Shown: positions 8,556-17,312 of the stretch, in pieces
Layout of the letters: every line of letters begins with the position of its first letter
Position numbering within the stretch: position 1 is the first letter of the stretch
Source of the DNA: Flavobacterium swingsii
GTDB lineage: Bacteria > Bacteroidota > Bacteroidia > Flavobacteriales > Flavobacteriaceae
Reading direction: 5' to 3'
Assembly (NCBI RefSeq): GCF_900111965.1
Contig: NZ_FOJT01000001.1
Span: 62,001 to 126,000 of the forward strand
DNA length: 64,000 nt
The notes under the pieces: generated by a model
Told to the model about the DNA's origin: nothing
What the model saw: only the letters and a program-made list of their open reading frames with translations
Databases searched by the model: none
Translations under genes and position numbers: made by a program

Positions 8556-10376
8556 TTACTCGATAATCATCTCTTTTAGTTTTTCACGATATTCTTCCAG
8601 AATGTCAATTTTTGAAATAAATCCAAAGAATTTTCCATATTTAATAACAGGAAGTATGGTTTGATTTGTGGCTTCAAATTTTTCCATAACGATTTCTATT
8701 CCGTCGTCATATTGCACCACATCGATAGGTTGTTTCAGAATTTCATTTACTGAAGTATATTTTACTTTAAAAGAATTAAAAATGGTTGTTCGAATATCAT
8801 TGAAATCTACAATTCCAATTAACTCTTGTTTTTCATTAACAACTGGAAAAAGTTCTTGATTTAAAGTTGATAAATGTTCGACTAAATTTTCTAACGAGTT
8901 CTCTGTTGCAATTGTTTTAACATCGGTTTTTATCAAACCTAGAAAGTCGATGCTTTGCAATATATTTTTGTCTTTATTACTAGTAAAAACATCGCCTTTG
9001 TCTGCTAAATTTTTTACATCCATAGAATGCTTTTCGAACCTTTTAGAAACTGCGAAACTTATCGAAGAAACAATCATAAGCGGAACCATCAGATCATAAC
9101 CGCCAGTAATTTCGCCAATTAGAAAAATGGCAGTAAGTGGCGCATGAAACAATCCACTCAAAATTCCAGCCATTCCTACAATCGTAAAATTCCCTATGGG
9201 TAATGCACTAGAAATTCCTAAAAGATGCACGGATTTTGCTACGAAAAAACCCAAATAAGAACCCACAAATAAAGATGGCGCAAAATTACCTCCATTACCC
9301 CCACTTCCCAGTGTTAGCCCTGTTGCAAACGATTTTACGAAAACTGTAATACCTACAAAAGCAAGTAAAATCCATTCACTATTTTTATGATTTTTAAGAA
9401 TTGTATTCTCTAATAAAACCTCGGGATGATTTGTAGATAAAGTTCTAATACTTTCGTAACCTTCGCCAAAAAGTGTTGGAAAAAAGAAAATTAAAATCGC
9501 TAAAAGTGTCGCACCAAACAATGCTTTTTTGTACGGACTTTTTTTGAATCGACTAAAAAAATGTTCGACTCTTCTAAAATTTCTCGCATGATATACGGAA
9601 ACAAAACCAGCTAATATTCCTAATAAAATATAATAAGGTGTATTGTGAAAATTGAAAGTTTGTTCTTGTTCAAAACTTAATAATATATCTCTACTTAAAA
9701 TCATTTGCGAGACCAAAGCTCCAGTTGCTGCCGATATCATAATGGGAATAAATGCCGAAATACTTACATCGGTTAGTACTACTTCAATAGCAAATAAAAC
9801 GCCCGCAATAGGCGCGTTGAAAGCCGCTCCAATTCCAGCAGCGACACCACAAGCCAAGAGTAAAATCCTATCTTTTTGTGATAATTTATATTTCTGTGCA
9901 AAATTAGAACCAAAAGCTGCTCCAGTAATTACAATTGGACTTTCCAATCCTGCCGAACCACCCAAACCAACAGTAAGCGAGCTTGTAATAATTTGAGCAT
10001 ACATTTGTTTTTTAGGAACAATTCCGCCTTTTTTTGCTACAGCATGTAAAATATGTGAGCTTCCTTTTTCTAATTTTCCATCAAGAAATCGTCTTACCAC
10101 GAAAACGGTAAGTAAAATTCCTATAACGGGTAAAATACTGTTTGAATATGGTAATTTTAAAAAAGTGTTTAAATAATTGGCAAACAAAAACACGTTATGA
10201 GCAAAACTTTTTAAAATAATTACTGCAAATGCACACGAAACAGCAACAGCAACACAAGATAAATAAATAAAGTTCCTTTCCGATAATAACTCTTTTGCTA
10301 AAAAAAAGATACGCTCGAAACGACGAATTATTTTTCTTACAAATAATTGAAAAATTGCTGAAACTCTGCTGGGCAT
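8556..10376 (-). CDS. ClC-family chloride channel/transporter with C-terminal CBS pair
   Basis: 607 residues from the chosen ATG (MPSRVSAIFQLF). About ten hydrophobic segments of the voltage-gated chloride channel fold span residues ~40-450. Two CBS domains follow (from about 480 to the end, e.g. ELFPVVNEKQELIGIVDFNDI and TILPVIKYGKFFGFISKIDIL). The gating glutamate motif is present as GGSAGLESPIV and the GxFxP filter as GGNGGNFAPSL. The inner proton glutamate of exchangers (EE in CLC-ec1) reads IEV here, as in channel-type CLCs. A longer frame opens at 10445, but a -7 box lies between the two starts, so 10376 is preferred. Confidence 0.92.
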   Translation of the reverse strand: MPSRVSAIFQLFVRKIIRRFERIFFLAKELLSERNFIYLSCVAVAVSCAFAVIILKSFAHNVFLFANYLNTFLKLPYSNSILPVIGILLTVFVVRRFLDGKLEKGSSHILHAVAKKGGIVPKKQMYAQIITSSLTVGLGGSAGLESPIVITGAAFGSNFAQKYKLSQKDRILLLACGVAAGIGAAFNAPIAGVLFAIEVVLTDVSISAFIPIMISAATGALVSQMILSRDILLSFEQEQTFNFHNTPYYILLGILAGFVSVYHARNFRRVEHFFSRFKKSPYKKALFGATLLAILIFFFPTLFGEGYESIRTLSTNHPEVLLENTILKNHKNSEWILLAFVGITVFVKSFATGLTLGSGGNGGNFAPSLFVGSYLGFFVAKSVHLLGISSALPIGNFTIVGMAGILSGLFHAPLTAIFLIGEITGGYDLMVPLMIVSSISFAVSKRFEKHSMDVKNLADKGDVFTSNKDKNILQSIDFLGLIKTDVKTIATENSLENLVEHLSTLNQELFPVVNEKQELIGIVDFNDIRTTIFNSFKVKYTSVNEILKQPIDVVQYDDGIEIVMEKFEATNQTILPVIKYGKFFGFISKIDILEEYREKLKEMIIE

Positions 10377-10401
10377 TTTTGTTTTTTGAATTGTAGAAAT
10401 A

Positions 10402-10409
10402 CAAATATA
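10402..10409 (-). promoter_or_regulatory. -7 promoter box for the ClC gene
   Basis: The minus strand reads TATATTTG, matching TAnnTTTG, 25 bases upstream of the ATG at 10376. It lies inside the longer frame that opens at 10445, which argues against that start. Confidence 0.5.
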
Positions 10410-10502
10410 AGTTTTTATTTTTGTTCGTTTTGAATGAAAAACCACTAAATGATAATTTTAAATTTAAAAACGAAGTACTTTTACCTTAAAGATTAAAAAC
10501 CA

Positions 10503-11651
10503 ATGAAAATTACCAGATTATTTAAAGAATTTTTTGAAAGCGAAAAATCTAGTGGATTGTTTCTAATAAGTTGCACACTTTTCTCATTGATTATTGCAAA
10601 CTCGGCAATAGGTAATAATTATTTGCATTTTTGGCACACAAATTTAGCTGGAAATAGTTTAGAATATTGGATAAATGATGGGTTAATGACCATTTTCTTT
10701 TTGTTAATTGGTTTAGAACTAGAAAGAGAAGTTTACGATGGTGAACTATCTAATATTAAAGATGCGATGTTACCCATTTTTGGTGCTATTGGTGGTATGA
10801 TTGTTCCTGCAGGTTTGTTTTTATTGATGAATTTTGAAACCAAAACCCAATCTGGAGCAGGAATTCCTATGGCTACCGACATTGCTTTTGCTTTAGCTAT
10901 ATTATCTCTTTTAGGGAATCGAATTCCGTTATCGCTAAAAATATTTTTAACCGCATTAGCTGTAATCGATGATTTAGGCGCTATTCTGATAATCGCAATT
11001 TTTTATACAAAAACATTATTGTGGAGTAATTTATTCATTGCCTTAAGCATTTTTGGATTTTTGTTAGTCCTGAACCGTCTTAAAGTAAGAAACTTAATTA
11101 TATACTTAATTGGCGGGATTTTTATGTGGTATTTTATGTTACATTCAGGTGTTCATGCTACAATTACGGGAGTTTTACTCGCTTTTGCCATTCCTTTTGG
11201 AAATGGAGATACAAAATCGACATCTTATATTTTACAACATTTTTTGCACAAACCAGTGGCATTTTTTATACTTCCATTGTTTGCATTAGCCAATACAGCC
11301 ATAGTATTAAGTTCAAATATCGGAGAAACGTTAACTCAAAATTATAGTATAGGAATTGCGTTGGGATTAATAATTGGTAAACCATTAGGTATTTTTCTAG
11401 TGAGTCTGTTAGCGGTTTCCTTAGGAATTTGTAAACTTCCAGATGATATTAACTGGAAATCTATTCTTGCCGTAGGATTTCTGGGTGGCATCGGTTTTAC
11501 GATGTCTATTTTCATCACTTTATTGGCTTTTAGTGACGAAACAATTATAAACAATGCAAAATTTGTTATTTTACTTTCATCAGGAATTGCTGGAATTATC
11601 GGATATTTTAGTCTAAAATTAGTGTTAAAAGTTCCTATTATCGAAAAATAA
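10503..11651 (+). CDS. nhaA: Na+/H+ antiporter NhaA
   Basis: 382 residues with about 12 membrane segments, the normal NhaA length. It exchanges cytoplasmic Na+ for H+ in the inner membrane, giving sodium and alkaline-pH tolerance. The ion-binding aspartate pair is D156-D157 in ALAVIDDLGAI, and the discontinuous-helix Asp is D126 in PMATDIAFA. LLIGLELEREVYDGEL (67-82) and the C-terminal GGIGFTMSIFI are further family signatures. It is divergent from the ClC gene (126-base gap) and 62 bases ahead of mnmA. The ClC/NhaA pairing suggests ion or pH homeostasis, which is inference. Confidence 0.97.
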   Translation: MKITRLFKEFFESEKSSGLFLISCTLFSLIIANSAIGNNYLHFWHTNLAGNSLEYWINDGLMTIFFLLIGLELEREVYDGELSNIKDAMLPIFGAIGGMIVPAGLFLLMNFETKTQSGAGIPMATDIAFALAILSLLGNRIPLSLKIFLTALAVIDDLGAILIIAIFYTKTLLWSNLFIALSIFGFLLVLNRLKVRNLIIYLIGGIFMWYFMLHSGVHATITGVLLAFAIPFGNGDTKSTSYILQHFLHKPVAFFILPLFALANTAIVLSSNIGETLTQNYSIGIALGLIIGKPLGIFLVSLLAVSLGICKLPDDINWKSILAVGFLGGIGFTMSIFITLLAFSDETIINNAKFVILLSSGIAGIIGYFSLKLVLKVPIIEK

Positions 11652-11687
11652 GAATTGATAAACCAATTTTAATTTTCAAATTAATAA

Positions 11688-11695
11688 TATCTTTG
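11688..11695 (+). promoter_or_regulatory. -7 promoter box for mnmA
   Basis: TATCTTTG matches TAnnTTTG and lies 18 bases before the mnmA ATG, giving mnmA its own promoter separate from nhaA. Confidence 0.5.
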
Positions 11696-11713
11696 TATTC
11701 TTAATTTTATTAG

Positions 11714-12901
11714 ATGAAACGTGTTGTTATAGGTCTTTCTGGAGGTGTCGATTCGAGTGTTGCTGCCTATTTATTGCAAGAGCAAGGCTATGAAGTAATA
11801 GGCTTGTTTATGAAAAACTGGCACGATGATTCTGTTACCATTTCTAACGAATGCCCTTGGTTAGAAGACAGCAACGATGCATTATTAGTTGCCGAAAAAC
11901 TCGGAATTCCTTTTCAAACCGTCGATTTAAGCGAACAATATCAAGAAAAAATTGTCGATTATATGTTTAGTGAATACAAAAAAGGACGCACACCAAATCC
12001 TGATGTACTTTGCAATCGCGAAATAAAATTCGATGTTTTTATGAAAATCGCGCTGTCACTTGGTGCCGATTATGTTGCCACGGGTCATTATTGCCGAAAA
12101 GGAGAAATTGAAGTCGATGGTAAACCTGTTTATCAATTATTAGCTGGTGTCGATGATAATAAGGATCAATCGTATTTTTTATGTCAATTATCGCAAGAGC
12201 AATTAGCAAAATCATTATTTCCAATTGGCGAACTCACAAAACCTCAAGTACGTGAAATTGCTACTAAAATGGAATTAATCACTGCTGAAAAGAAAGATTC
12301 TCAAGGTTTGTGTTTCATAGGAAAAGTACGTTTACCAGAATTTTTGCAACAACAATTAAAACCTAAAGATGGTTTGATTTTTGAAGTTGATGCAACCAAC
12401 GAAATATATAATCAAAAGGAAATTAATTTTGATTCAATAGAAGAAAAATTAGCTTTTGAGGCAAAAAATATCGAATATACTCCAGAAGTTGCTAAAGTTG
12501 TTGGCAAACACCAAGGCGCTCATTATTTTACCATTGGGCAACGAAAAGGATTGAATGTAGGCGGAACTAAAGAAGCTTTATTTATCATTTCGACAAATGT
12601 AGAAACCAATACAATTTATACAGGACAAGGACACAATCATCCTGGATTATTCAAAAAAGCATTGTTTGTTGCTAAAGATGAAATACATTGGATTCGTCCA
12701 GATTTGGCTTTAACCAACGGACAAACGATGCAAGTTATGGCGCGTATTCGCTACCGTCAGGAATTGCAAAAAGCGACTTTGCATCAATTTGAAAATGGAA
12801 TGTATGTTGAATTTGAAAGTCCACAATCGGCCATTACACAAGGACAATTTGTTTCTTGGCATATTGATGATGAATTAGTTGGTTCGGGCGTTATTTCCTA
12901 A
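11714..12901 (+). CDS. mnmA: tRNA-specific 2-thiouridylase MnmA
   Basis: 395 residues. It adds sulfur to C2 of the wobble uridine U34 in tRNA-Lys, -Glu and -Gln using ATP and a persulfide relay. The PP-loop ATP-pyrophosphatase motif is SGGVDSS (9-15). The two catalytic cysteines are C100 in [12 protein letters not shown] and C200 in [10 protein letters not shown]. The C-terminal beta domain includes [11 protein letters not shown] and the terminal half typical of MnmA. The central segment around residues 225-255 ([21 protein letters not shown]) is an insertion common in Bacteroidota versions. Confidence 0.97.
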   Translation: MKRVVIGLSGGVDSSVAAYLLQEQGYEVIGLFMKNWHDDSVTISNECPWLEDSNDALLVAEKLGIPFQTVDLSEQYQEKIVDYMFSEYKKGRTPNPDVLCNREIKFDVFMKIALSLGADYVATGHYCRKGEIEVDGKPVYQLLAGVDDNKDQSYFLCQLSQEQLAKSLFPIGELTKPQVREIATKMELITAEKKDSQGLCFIGKVRLPEFLQQQLKPKDGLIFEVDATNEIYNQKEINFDSIEEKLAFEAKNIEYTPEVAKVVGKHQGAHYFTIGQRKGLNVGGTKEALFIISTNVETNTIYTGQGHNHPGLFKKALFVAKDEIHWIRPDLALTNGQTMQVMARIRYRQELQKATLHQFENGMYVEFESPQSAITQGQFVSWHIDDELVGSGVIS

Positions 12902-12927
12902 TGCTTTAAAAGTATAATTTCTTTGTG

Positions 12928-12935
12928 TATATTTG
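12928..12935 (+). promoter_or_regulatory. -7 promoter box for the subtilisin gene
   Basis: TATATTTG matches TAnnTTTG and lies 22 bases before the ATG of the S8 peptidase. Confidence 0.45.
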
Positions 12936-12957
12936 AACTTCCAAAATTTACATAACC

Positions 12958-14592
12958 ATGAAAAAACTACTACTTTTTTTAATTCTTACAGTATCAACAA
13001 ACGCTTTTTCGCAAGAAGATGCTTGGGTTTATTTTAATGACAAACCTAACGCATCCGTTTTTTACAGCAATCCTTTATCTGAACTAACTCAGCGTTCTCT
13101 TGATAGAAGAACTACACAAGGAATTGCATTAGACATCAAAGATGCACCAATACACCAGCCTTACGTTGATCAAATTACAGTTGCTACTGGAATTACCGTT
13201 TTAGCCAAATCAAAATGGTTAAATATGGTTCATGTTAGAGGATTACAAACAGATATTGCTGCGTTATTAGGTTTGTCGTTTGTAGATCATATCCAATATG
13301 CTAATCATTCTTTAAATCCAGGAGGAAGAATTGCTCAGTCTTCAGATAAAATAGTTAAAGTAAATAAATGGCAAGAAACTAACGAAACTCAGATTACCTA
13401 CAATTATGGTAATTCAGCCAATCAAGTACAAATGCTAAATTGTCATATTTTGCATCAACAAAATTATACTGGAACTGGTAAAATAGTAGCCATTTTAGAT
13501 GCTGGTTTTCCAGGTGTAAATACAGCAGCTCCTTTTTTAAGTTTACGTAATAGAGGACTAATATTAGGTGGTTACGATTTTGTAAATAATTCGACTAATT
13601 TTTACACAGGAAACAATCACGGAACAAATGTTTTATCAACAATGGGAGCAAATGCTACTAATTTAGTTGGTACAGCTCCAGATGCGGGTTATTATCTTTT
13701 CATAACAGAGGATGCGGTTCCAGAAACGGTATTAGAATTGTCTAATTGGGTTGAAGGTGCCGAAGAAGCTGATAGACTAGGTGTAGATGTTATTAATTCG
13801 TCTTTAGGTTATTTTGGTTTTGATAATCCAGCTCATAGTTATACTTATGCTAAAATGAACGGACAAACATCAGTAGCATCAAGAGCTGTAGATATAGCTT
13901 TTGCTAAAGGAATGATATGTGTGATTTCGGCAGGAAACGAAGGCGCAAATGCTGAACCACATGTAGGAACTCCAGCGGATGCAACTTTTGCAGTAACAGT
14001 AGGTTCAGTAACTTCTGCCGAAGTTAAATCTGGATTTAGTTCAATTGGCCCAACAGGAGACGGAAGAATGAAACCAGATTTAATGGCAATGGGTACCGCT
14101 TCAGTTATTTCAAACACAGGAGGAACCATTACTACAGCAAACGGAACTTCTTTTTCTAGTCCAATTTTGGCTGGTGCAATTACTTCGTTTTGGTCGGCAT
14201 TTCCAAATAAAACCAATGCAGAAATTGTACAATTAGTAAAAGCTTCTGCCGACAGATATGCAACTTCAATTGTGACACAAAACAACAATTACGGTTATGG
14301 AATTCCAGATTTTCAAGCTGCTTTAAACGCAGCACTTTCTACACCAGAATTTTCGACGAATAGTTTTAAAATATATCCAAATCCTGCGAATAATGAGGTA
14401 GAAATTACAAGTCCAGATAATATGATGGGTTCGACTATCAAATTTTATAATAATTTAGGACAATTGGTTTTAGAAAAAAATATTAATACACAAACTCAAA
14501 AAATTTCTTTACAATCGCTAAATAGTGGTATTTATTATTACAATATCACTTCCGCTGAAAAAACTTTGTATGGAAAATTAATTAAAAAATAA
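12958..14592 (+). CDS. Secreted S8 (subtilisin-like) serine peptidase with T9SS type A sorting tail
   Basis: 544 residues. A signal peptide (1-19, cleaved near SQE) is followed by a ~130-residue prodomain-like stretch. The subtilisin core has catalytic D181 (VAILDAG), H221 (NNHGTN) and S398 (NGTSFSSP), with the oxyanion Asn N327 in SAGNEG. The last ~75 residues (FKIYPNPANNEVEI through LYGKLIKK) are a type IX secretion C-terminal domain, which predicts outer-membrane export and cell-surface attachment or release. The peptide substrate is unknown. It has its own -7 box and is followed after 26 bases by the flavoprotein gene. Confidence 0.95.
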   Translation: MKKLLLFLILTVSTNAFSQEDAWVYFNDKPNASVFYSNPLSELTQRSLDRRTTQGIALDIKDAPIHQPYVDQITVATGITVLAKSKWLNMVHVRGLQTDIAALLGLSFVDHIQYANHSLNPGGRIAQSSDKIVKVNKWQETNETQITYNYGNSANQVQMLNCHILHQQNYTGTGKIVAILDAGFPGVNTAAPFLSLRNRGLILGGYDFVNNSTNFYTGNNHGTNVLSTMGANATNLVGTAPDAGYYLFITEDAVPETVLELSNWVEGAEEADRLGVDVINSSLGYFGFDNPAHSYTYAKMNGQTSVASRAVDIAFAKGMICVISAGNEGANAEPHVGTPADATFAVTVGSVTSAEVKSGFSSIGPTGDGRMKPDLMAMGTASVISNTGGTITTANGTSFSSPILAGAITSFWSAFPNKTNAEIVQLVKASADRYATSIVTQNNNYGYGIPDFQAALNAALSTPEFSTNSFKIYPNPANNEVEITSPDNMMGSTIKFYNNLGQLVLEKNINTQTQKISLQSLNSGIYYYNITSAEKTLYGKLIKK

Positions 14593-14618
14593 ATTCTGAT
14601 TTCGATTAAATAATTTCA

Positions 14619-15557
14619 ATGAACAAAATAACATCACTTTTCAATATAAAATACCCAATTATTCAAGGTGGAATGATTTGGAATTCTGGTTACAAATTAG
14701 CGAGTGCCGTAAGTAATGCCGGTGGTTTAGGACTAATTGGCGCAGGATCTATGTATCCAGAAGTTTTGCGAGAACACATTCAGAAATGCAAAAAAGCAAC
14801 CGACAAACCTTTCGGTGTCAATGTCCCGATGTTGTATCCAAATATTGAAGAAATCATCAATATTATTATAGATGAAGGTGTGAAAATTGTATTCACATCG
14901 GCAGGAAATCCTAAAACTTGGACGAGTTTTCTAAAAGAAAAAGGAATTACAGTAATTCATGTAGTGAGTAGCTCAAAATTTGCATTAAAAGCTCAAGAAG
15001 CTGGTGTCGATGCGGTCGTTGCCGAAGGTTTTGAAGCTGGAGGTCATAACGGACGAGAAGAAACTACAACTTTAACATTAATACCAATGGTTAAAGAACA
15101 AATTTCGATTCCACTTATTGCTGCGGGCGGCATAGCAACAGGTCGAGGAATGCTGGCAGTGATGGTTCTTGGCGCCGATGGTGTACAAGTAGGTTCACGT
15201 TTTGCGGCTTCTACCGAAAGTTCTTCTCACGATAATTTCAAAAAAACAATTATTGAAGTGGAAGAAGGCGGCACACAACTTACGTTGAAAGAATTAGCGC
15301 CTGTTCGATTGATTAAAAACAAATTCTATAACGATGTTCAGGAATTGTATGCAAAATGCCCAACTCCAGAAGATTTAAAAACACTTTTAGGCCGTGCTCG
15401 TGCCAAACGTGGTATGTTTGAAGGCGATTTAATAGATGGTGAACTAGAAATAGGACAAATCGCAGGACTTATTCATGATATAAAACCTGCCGCAAACATT
15501 ATTGAAGATATGATGACTGAGTTTGAAATAGCAAAACAAGAAGTTGCTCATTTATAA
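14619..15557 (+). CDS. Nitronate monooxygenase / FabK-type FMN flavoprotein
   Basis: 312 residues of the NMO/FabK TIM-barrel family. The N-terminal IIQGGMIWNSGYKLASAVSNAGGLGLIG binds FMN, and the phosphate-binding end reads IAAGGIATGRGMLAVMVLGADGVQVGSRF. The EGFEAGGHNG motif (residues ~136-145) holds the conserved active-site His seen in both nitronate monooxygenases and FabK enoyl-ACP reductases. Sequence alone does not separate the two activities. Flavobacterial homologues are usually annotated as nitronate monooxygenase, and FabK would need NADH-dependent enoyl-ACP reduction. Cytoplasmic; no signal peptide. Confidence 0.88.
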   Translation: MNKITSLFNIKYPIIQGGMIWNSGYKLASAVSNAGGLGLIGAGSMYPEVLREHIQKCKKATDKPFGVNVPMLYPNIEEIINIIIDEGVKIVFTSAGNPKTWTSFLKEKGITVIHVVSSSKFALKAQEAGVDAVVAEGFEAGGHNGREETTTLTLIPMVKEQISIPLIAAGGIATGRGMLAVMVLGADGVQVGSRFAASTESSSHDNFKKTIIEVEEGGTQLTLKELAPVRLIKNKFYNDVQELYAKCPTPEDLKTLLGRARAKRGMFEGDLIDGELEIGQIAGLIHDIKPAANIIEDMMTEFEIAKQEVAHL

Positions 15558-15610
15558 AATCAGCGTTTTTTTCTTATCACATTTTTAATAACAATATAAA
15601 ATCTAAACTC

Positions 15611-15618
15611 TATTTTTG
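15611..15618 (+). promoter_or_regulatory. -7 promoter box for the PafA-like phosphatase
   Basis: TATTTTTG matches TAnnTTTG and lies 19 bases before the phosphatase ATG. Confidence 0.45.
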
Positions 15619-15637
15619 TATTAATAAATTAAAGTAT

Positions 15638-17263
15638 ATGAAAAAGTTACTATTGCTTTTGATAATTATCACAACATCAATAACCCAAGCACAACAAAAA
15701 ATACAACAACAAAGACCCAAATTAGTTGTCGGAATTGTTGTAGACCAAATGAAAATGGAATATTTATACCGTTTTTCCGATGATTTTTCGCAAAATGGTT
15801 TCAAAAAACTATTAGGTGATGGTTATACTTTTCATAACATGCATTACAATTATATGCCAACTTACACTGCTCCAGGTCACGCCTCGATATATACAGGAAC
15901 AACTCCTGCTGTACACGGAATTGTAGGTAACGAATGGTTTAATAGAACAACCGGCAAGAATATGTATTGCACGGATGACGCATCGGTTATAATGCTTGGT
16001 GATGGCGTTGCTAAAGAAGGAGAAATGTCACCAAAAAATATGCAAAGCACTACTATTACTGATGAGTTACGAATGACAACTAACTTCAAAGGAAAAGTAA
16101 TTGGTTTAAGCATCAAAGATCGTGGCGCTATTTTGCCAGCTGGACATTTTGCTAATTGGGCATTTTGGTTTAGTAAAACAGGTTCATTTATATCAAGTAC
16201 TTTTTATGGCGAAAAATTACCAGATTGGGTAACGCAATTCAACCAAGAAAAAAAATACATGACTTATATAAATAAAGGTTGGGATTTATTAAATCCGATT
16301 GCTACTTACAACGAAAGTCTATCTGACAATAACCCTTACGAAGGAAAAATTGACAAAACAAAAGATCCAGTTTTTCCTTATGATTTAAAAAAAATATACG
16401 ACACAAAAGGAGCCGAAATACTAAAAAGCACACCTTACGGTAACGATATTTTAGCCGATTTTGCGATTAAAACTATCGAAAAAGAAGCCTTAGGAAAAGA
16501 TAATATTACCGACTTTCTAACGGTAAGTTTCTCATCTACAGATTATGTTGGTCATACTTTTGGAGCACATTCTATCGAGTTGCAAGACACTTATTTGCGA
16601 TTAGACAAAACCATTGCCGATTTTATTGCAAGTTTAGATGCAACCGTTGGAAAAGGAAATTATCTATTATTCCTAACAGCAGACCATGCTGGAGCCGAAA
16701 ATGCTAGTTATTTGAGAGATCATAAATATGATGTGAAAAATATTAATGAAAATACTTTTACAACCGATTTAAAAAAATTCTCCGAAGAAACTTTTGGTGT
16801 GAATGTAATTTTAGATTTCTCTAACGCTAATTTGTTTTTTGATAAAGCAATAATAAAAGAAAAAGCTCTAGAATTAAGTAAAATAAAGCAAAGTTTCAAA
16901 GACTATTTAATGACATATAAAGAGGTAAAAAGAGTTTATACTGAAGAAGAAATCTTAAATTCGACAGGAAATGACTATTATTTAAATTTTATTTTCAAAG
17001 GATATGATTCCAAGCAAAATGGAGATATAGTCGTATTGTACGGAACTGGAAATATTGATTTTGGAATTACAGGAACAACCCACGGAACACCTTACAGTTA
17101 CGATACGCACGTGCCTTGTATTTTTTATGGTTGGAATATAAAAAAGGGAGAGTCATACGAGAAAAAAGAAATTACTCAAATTGCTCCAACAATTGCACAA
17201 AAAATTAAAATCCCATTTCCTAACGGAACCGAAAGTAATGTACTGTTAGAAATTTTGAAATAA
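15638..17263 (+). CDS. pafA: PafA-type alkaline phosphatase (phosphate-irrepressible, periplasmic)
   Basis: 541 residues with a signal peptide (MKKLLLLLIIITTSITQA), so periplasmic. It hydrolyses phosphate monoesters. The alkaline phosphatase superfamily zinc ligands include D36 (IVVDQM) and the TADHAG motif. The nucleophile T77 (TYTAPGH), N98 (VGNEWFN), K160 and R162 (SIKDRGAIL) sit exactly two positions before T79, N100, K162 and R164 of the studied Elizabethkingia PafA. The monoesterase active site is therefore complete. A bidirectional hairpin terminator separates it from convergent lysA. No Pho-box could be assigned. Confidence 0.93.
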   Translation: MKKLLLLLIIITTSITQAQQKIQQQRPKLVVGIVVDQMKMEYLYRFSDDFSQNGFKKLLGDGYTFHNMHYNYMPTYTAPGHASIYTGTTPAVHGIVGNEWFNRTTGKNMYCTDDASVIMLGDGVAKEGEMSPKNMQSTTITDELRMTTNFKGKVIGLSIKDRGAILPAGHFANWAFWFSKTGSFISSTFYGEKLPDWVTQFNQEKKYMTYINKGWDLLNPIATYNESLSDNNPYEGKIDKTKDPVFPYDLKKIYDTKGAEILKSTPYGNDILADFAIKTIEKEALGKDNITDFLTVSFSSTDYVGHTFGAHSIELQDTYLRLDKTIADFIASLDATVGKGNYLLFLTADHAGAENASYLRDHKYDVKNINENTFTTDLKKFSEETFGVNVILDFSNANLFFDKAIIKEKALELSKIKQSFKDYLMTYKEVKRVYTEEEILNSTGNDYYLNFIFKGYDSKQNGDIVVLYGTGNIDFGITGTTHGTPYSYDTHVPCIFYGWNIKKGESYEKKEITQIAPTIAQKIKIPFPNGTESNVLLEILK

Positions 17264-17270
17264 AAAATAA

Positions 17271-17307
17271 AAAAATCGGTCTCGTAAATTTTACAAGACC
17301 GATTTTT
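17271..17307. terminator. Bidirectional rho-independent terminator
   Basis: A perfect 12-base stem, AAAAATCGGTCT (17271-17282) against AGACCGATTTTT (17296-17307), lies between the convergent pafA-like gene and lysA. It has A-runs on one side and T-runs on the other, so it can work in both directions. Confidence 0.9.
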
Positions 17308-17312
17308 GCTTT

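Noticed and set aside
9652..9996. 114-codon frame antisense to the ClC gene
   Set aside because: Lies across the selectivity-filter region of a clear ClC protein; Ala/Pro/Lys shadow composition.
10377..10445. N-terminal extension of the ClC protein
   Set aside because: A -7 promoter box lies within it and the family begins near MPSRVSAIF.
13845..14288. 147-codon frame on the minus strand within the subtilisin gene
   Set aside because: It is fully antisense to the well-supported S8 core, with Val/Pro/Ala-rich composition typical of a shadow frame.
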